Below the pieces are notes generated by a model that had not been told where the DNA came from, searched no databases, and saw only the letters and a program-made list of their open reading frames with translations. The position numbers and the translations under genes are program-made. This document shows positions 33,957 to 36,992 of a stretch of DNA of 36,992 nt, one piece after another. Numbering within the stretch: the stretch's first letter is position 1; each line of letters opens with the position of its first letter. The stretch comes from Curvibacter sp. (GTDB lineage: Bacteria > Pseudomonadota > Gammaproteobacteria > Burkholderiales > Burkholderiaceae_C), in NCBI GenBank assembly GCA_019233055.1, contig JAFAMV010000071.1, positions 1 through 36,992 of the forward strand, in the 5' to 3' direction.

Positions 33957-34919
33957 TCAGGCCTCGTTGCCTGCGACGATGCTCATCACCGCCATGCGCA
34001 CGGCGATGCCGAAGGTGACCTGGGGCAGGATCACCGACTGCCTGCCGTCGACCACGGCCGAGTCGATTTCGACCCCCCGGTTGATCGGTCCCGGGTGCAT
34101 CACGATGGCATCGGGCTTGGCCAACCGGAGCTTCTCCTCGGTGAGGCCGAAGCTCTTGAAGAATTCCTGGCTCGAGGGCAGCAGCGCCCCGCTCATGCGT
34201 TCGTTCTGCAGGCGCAGCATGATCACCACATCGCAGTCCTTGATGCCTTCTTCGAGGGTGTGGAAGACCTTCACCCCCATCTGGGCCATGTCGGCGGGCA
34301 CCAGGGTCTTGGGGCCCACCACGCGGACCTCGGCGCAGCCCAGCGTGGTCAGGCCGTGGATGTCCGAGCGGGCCACGCGAGAGTGCAGCACATCGCCCAC
34401 GATGGCCACGGTGAGCTGGGAGAAGTCCTTCTTGTAGTGCCGGATGGTGTACATGTCCAGCAGCCCCTGGGTGGGGTGGGCATGGCGGCCATCGCCGGCA
34501 TTGATCACATGCACATGGGGCGCCACATGCTGTGCGATCAGGTAGGGCGCGCCCGATTCGCTGTGGCGCACCACGAACAGGTCGGCCGCCATCGCCGACA
34601 GGTTGGCGATGGTGTCGAGCAGCGACTCGCCCTTGGAGGCCGAGGAGCGCGCGATGTCGAGGTTGATCACATCGGCCGACAGGCGCTTGGCCGCGATCTC
34701 GAAGGTGGTGCGGGTGCGGGTGCTGTTCTCAAAGAACAGGTTGAAGACGCTCTTGCCGCGCAGCAGGGGCACCTTCTTGACCTCACGGTCGTTGACGCTG
34801 ACGAAGTTGGCTGCCGTGTCCAGGATGTGGGTGACGATGTCCCTGGGCAGGCCTTCGATGGAGAGCAGGTGGATCAGCTCGCCGTTCTTGTTGAGTTGTG
34901 GATTGCGTTTGTACAGCAT
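33957..34919 (-). CDS. pyrB: Aspartate carbamoyltransferase catalytic subunit
   Basis: A 320-residue enzyme of pyrimidine synthesis that makes carbamoyl-aspartate from carbamoyl phosphate and aspartate. Carbamoyl-phosphate motif [13 protein letters not shown], then [31 protein letters not shown] and the C-terminal [13 protein letters not shown] are all intact. The start is the ATG at 34919 with AAGGGGA upstream; a longer open frame above it is the pyrR tail in another phase. The gap to pyrR is 40 bases. It likely forms a dodecamer with PyrX. Confidence 0.97.
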   Translation of the reverse strand: MLYKRNPQLNKNGELIHLLSIEGLPRDIVTHILDTAANFVSVNDREVKKVPLLRGKSVFNLFFENSTRTRTTFEIAAKRLSADVINLDIARSSASKGESLLDTIANLSAMAADLFVVRHSESGAPYLIAQHVAPHVHVINAGDGRHAHPTQGLLDMYTIRHYKKDFSQLTVAIVGDVLHSRVARSDIHGLTTLGCAEVRVVGPKTLVPADMAQMGVKVFHTLEEGIKDCDVVIMLRLQNERMSGALLPSSQEFFKSFGLTEEKLRLAKPDAIVMHPGPINRGVEIDSAVVDGRQSVILPQVTFGIAVRMAVMSIVAGNEA

Positions 34920-34959
34920 GGCGTGTTTCCCCTTGGGGCAGGACGCGGCGGGGGCCGGA

Positions 34960-35472
34960 TCAGGCCGCCGCCTCGACGTGGAAGCTGAAGACCCCCGCGT
35001 CATCGCGGGCCAGGGCCAGGGTGCTCGCCGCCGGCAGGGCCACGCGGGCGGCCGCGTAGTCTGCCTGGATCGGCAGCTGGCGCCCTCCCCGATCGACGAG
35101 GACCGCCAGACGGACGCCGGCCGGCCGGCCGTAGTCGAACAGCTCATTGATCACGGCGCGCAGGGTGCGCCCGGTGTAGAGCACATCATCGAGCAGCAGG
35201 ATGTCAGCGCCGTTGACGTCGAAGGGCAGGCTGGTCTGGGCCGCCGAACTCAGGCCGCGCTGGGCGAAATCATCGCGGTGCATGGCCGACGAGATGACGC
35301 CGGGCTTGCCGGCCAGCCCCAGGTCCTGCTGCAGGCGTTCGACCAGCCAGGCCCCGCCCGAGGTGATGCCGACGAGGCGGGTTTCTGGGCCCATCAGGGA
35401 ACGGACACCGCGCAACAGCTCGCGGTAGAGTGCTTCGGCATCGAGCACCAGGCTTCCAGTCGGCGTACTCAC
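34960..35472 (-). CDS. pyrR: PyrR: uracil phosphoribosyltransferase / pyr regulator
   Basis: A 170-residue PRTase-fold protein. The PRPP-binding motif is [17 protein letters not shown] and the N-terminal block is [15 protein letters not shown]. In Bacillus PyrR attenuates pyr mRNA; in betaproteobacteria its regulatory role is unproven and I see no attenuator upstream. It starts with GTG at 35472, overlapping the ruvX stop (GTGA), with a strong GAGGAG six bases upstream. Confidence 0.93.
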   Translation of the reverse strand: MSTPTGSLVLDAEALYRELLRGVRSLMGPETRLVGITSGGAWLVERLQQDLGLAGKPGVISSAMHRDDFAQRGLSSAAQTSLPFDVNGADILLLDDVLYTGRTLRAVINELFDYGRPAGVRLAVLVDRGGRQLPIQADYAAARVALPAASTLALARDDAGVFSFHVEAAA

Positions 35473-35897
35473 GGCAGACTCCTCAAAAATTGTTCAAGAA
35501 TGATGCAGGCAGAGGCCGCATCGGCGTCACGCGCCCCCTCGGCATGGGCCTCGGTGGTGCTGTAGCGCTCATCGACCTCAAAGACTCGCAGGCCGAACCG
35601 GCCCTGCAGCTGACGTGCAAATCGACGCGCCTTGCGTGTGTTCTCGTGTTCGGCCCCGTCGGGGTGGAAAGGCACGCCGACCACCAGGGCATCGGGGGCC
35701 CATTCGGCAATGTGCCTGGCAATGGCCTCGAAACGCCGATCCCCCTCGGCCACCACCGTGGGCCGGGGCTGGGCCGTGCGCGTCAGGCGGTTGCCCACCG
35801 CGACGCCGGTGCGTTTGGCGCCGAAATCAAAGGCCAGAAATGACTGGAAATGGGCTGGGACCAGAGGGACTTCGGGGTGTTCGCCACCCGCGCTCAT
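35469..35897 (-). CDS. ruvX: YqgF/RuvX-family Holliday junction resolvase-like protein
   Basis: A 142-residue RNase H-fold protein. Acidic motifs are FLAFDFGAKRTGVAVG, ALVVGVPFHPDG and VDERYSTTEAHA. The family processes the 5' end of pre-16S rRNA and has been called a putative Holliday junction resolvase. The ATG at 35897 overlaps the yqgE stop (ATGA), and the stop overlaps the pyrR GTG. Confidence 0.94.
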   Translation of the reverse strand: MSAGGEHPEVPLVPAHFQSFLAFDFGAKRTGVAVGNRLTRTAQPRPTVVAEGDRRFEAIARHIAEWAPDALVVGVPFHPDGAEHENTRKARRFARQLQGRFGLRVFEVDERYSTTEAHAEGARDADAASACIILEQFLRSLP

Positions 35898-36505
35898 GCG
35901 TGCCCCACTTCAGGCGACAGCATCCAGCTCTGCAGGCCCAGCAGCGCCAATGCCTGATCGTAGCGTTCGGGCACCGGGGTTTCGAAAATCAGGCGCGCAT
36001 CGGCACCCACGGTCAACCAGGTGTTCTCGGCCAATTCGGATTCGAGCTGGCCGCCGCCCCAGGAGGCATAGCCCAGGGTGACGATCACCCGCCGGGGGCC
36101 GTTGCCGGTGGCCAGGGCCTCCAGGACGTCGCGGGAGGTGGTCATTTCGAGCCCGCCCGGAATCACCATGGTCGAGGCATAGACCGATTGGTCGGAGACA
36201 TCGCCCGCCTCGTCGCTGTGCGGCACCATGGCCTCATGCAGCACGAAGCCGCGCTCGGTCTGCACCGGACCGCCCTGCAGCACCTGGCAATCGCCAAGAT
36301 CGTCCCGTTGCAATGACAGGTCGACTTTCTCGAACAGGGCCCGCAGGCTGAGATCGCTGGGTTTGTTGATGATCAGGCCCAGCGCGCCGCGTTCGCTGTG
36401 CTCGCACAGGTAGACCACGCTGCGCGCAAAAGCCTCATCTTCCAGCCCTGGCATGGCGATCAGAAAATGATTCGTCAGGTTGATGGGTGCAGAATCGGAA
36501 GGCAT
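35894..36505 (-). CDS. yqgE: YqgE/AlgH family protein
   Basis: A 203-residue protein of the YqgE/AlgH (DUF179) family. It opens with LTNHFLIAMPGLEDEAFARSVVYLCEHSERGALGLIINKP, and later has LQGGPVQTERGFVLHE and the C-terminal YASWGGGQLESELAENTW, all family hallmarks. The molecular role is unclear. It starts the leftward operon through plsC. Its ATG is only 20 bases from the start of the divergent photolyase gene. Confidence 0.95.
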   Translation of the reverse strand: MPSDSAPINLTNHFLIAMPGLEDEAFARSVVYLCEHSERGALGLIINKPSDLSLRALFEKVDLSLQRDDLGDCQVLQGGPVQTERGFVLHEAMVPHSDEAGDVSDQSVYASTMVIPGGLEMTTSRDVLEALATGNGPRRVIVTLGYASWGGGQLESELAENTWLTVGADARLIFETPVPERYDQALALLGLQSWMLSPEVGHA

Positions 36506-36525
36506 CCACCGATTTTAGCGGGCCC

Positions 36526-36992
36526 ATGAGCAAGCCTTACCCATCCGGCCTTTTCTGGTTCCGGCGCGACCTGCGCCTGCAGGACAACCATGGGCTGTAC
36601 CAAGCCCTCTCGCAATGTGAGCAGCTGCATTGCGTGTTCATCTTCGACACCGACATCCTGGCTGGGCTGCCCCGGCAGGACCGCCGCGTCGAATTCATCC
36701 TGCGCAGCACCGAGGAACTGGACGAGGCACTTCGCCGGGCCTGCCCGAACCCTGGCGGCGGCCTGATCGTCCGCCATGGGCCGGCCGTCGATGAGGTGGC
36801 GGCCCTGGCGCTCGCACTGGGCGTGGCCGCAGTGTTCACCAACCACGACGACGAACCCGCCGCACAGCAGCGCGACGACCAGGTCCGCACGCAGCTGTCC
36901 CGCCAGGGCATCGCGTTGCACACCTTCAAGGACCAGGTGATCTTCGAGCGCCGCGAACTGCTGACCCAGGGCGGTTCGGTCTACGGTGTATT
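36526..36992 (+). CDS. phrB: Deoxyribodipyrimidine photolyase, N-terminal part (runs off window)
   Basis: The first 155 residues of a cryptochrome/photolyase-family protein. LFWFRRDLRLQDNHGL at residues 9-24 and FIFDTDILAGLPRQDRRVEFI are typical of the antenna-binding alpha/beta domain of class I CPD photolyases, which use light to split pyrimidine dimers. The FAD-binding domain lies beyond the right edge, so photolyase versus cryptochrome cannot be settled here. Confidence 0.93.
   Translation, partial: MSKPYPSGLFWFRRDLRLQDNHGLYQALSQCEQLHCVFIFDTDILAGLPRQDRRVEFILRSTEELDEALRRACPNPGGGLIVRHGPAVDEVAALALALGVAAVFTNHDDEPAAQQRDDQVRTQLSRQGIALHTFKDQVIFERRELLTQGGSVYGV

Overview
The window is a GC-rich, densely packed stretch of a betaproteobacterial chromosome. 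The gene neighbourhoods (dusB-fis-purH; yqgE-ruvX-pyrR-pyrB-dead pyrC; pobR/pobA; tamA-tamB; exosortase H) suggest Burkholderiales, perhaps a Rubrivivax/Leptothrix/Ideonella-like lineage. The genus is inference. I see no phage, insertion sequence, plasmid gene, rRNA or CRISPR array. No gap between genes exceeds 300 bases.

Layout. 1-3343: the start of a diheme cytochrome c gene (leftward), divergent from a rightward MoxR-type ATPase / GNAT acetyltransferase / VWA (CoxE-like) group. 3348-9834: tamA-tamB outer-membrane assembly genes and an overlapping nucleotidyltransferase-like gene. 9773-21878: an aromatic and aromatic-amine catabolism block. It holds pobR/pobA (4-hydroxybenzoate hydroxylation); a six-gene leftward operon for a tryptophan tryptophylquinone (TTQ) aromatic amine dehydrogenase (aauB, mauE, mauD, aauA, two monoheme cytochromes c); a LuxR-type regulator upstream of it; a divergent aldehyde dehydrogenase; a EutR-like AraC regulator; and a Tat-exported amidase. 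A 175-residue 'midcut-by-XrtH' type protein sits at 11919-12446, between pobA and the aau operon. 22095-23858: a DUF2844/DUF3443 pair, the second being a lipoprotein with pepsin-like active-site motifs. 23945-26875: leftward dusB-fis-purH. 27067-28721: a YqaA-type membrane protein, then exosortase H (xrtH) and its partner membrane protein. 28762-29568: an isolated flagellin-like gene. 29745-29819: tRNA-Arg(CCU). 30023-31807: an orphan sensor histidine kinase. 31825-36505: leftward yqgE-ruvX-pyrR-pyrB-pyrX-plsC. 36526-end: the start of a photolyase gene.

How the parts fit. AADH would deaminate aryl-ethylamines in the periplasm and pass electrons through TTQ to cytochromes c; the aldehyde dehydrogenase could oxidise the aldehyde product. 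A non-coding element of about 45 bp is shared by the aauB and amidase promoter regions at nearly the same distance from the start codon, which suggests common control. The exosortase pair at 27.6-28.7 kb and its likely substrate at 12 kb form a protein-sorting system split across the window. Other points of note are a terminator-like hairpin inside the tamA signal-peptide codons, a near-consensus Fis site in the dusB-fis promoter region, and a dihydroorotase homologue lacking its metal ligands.
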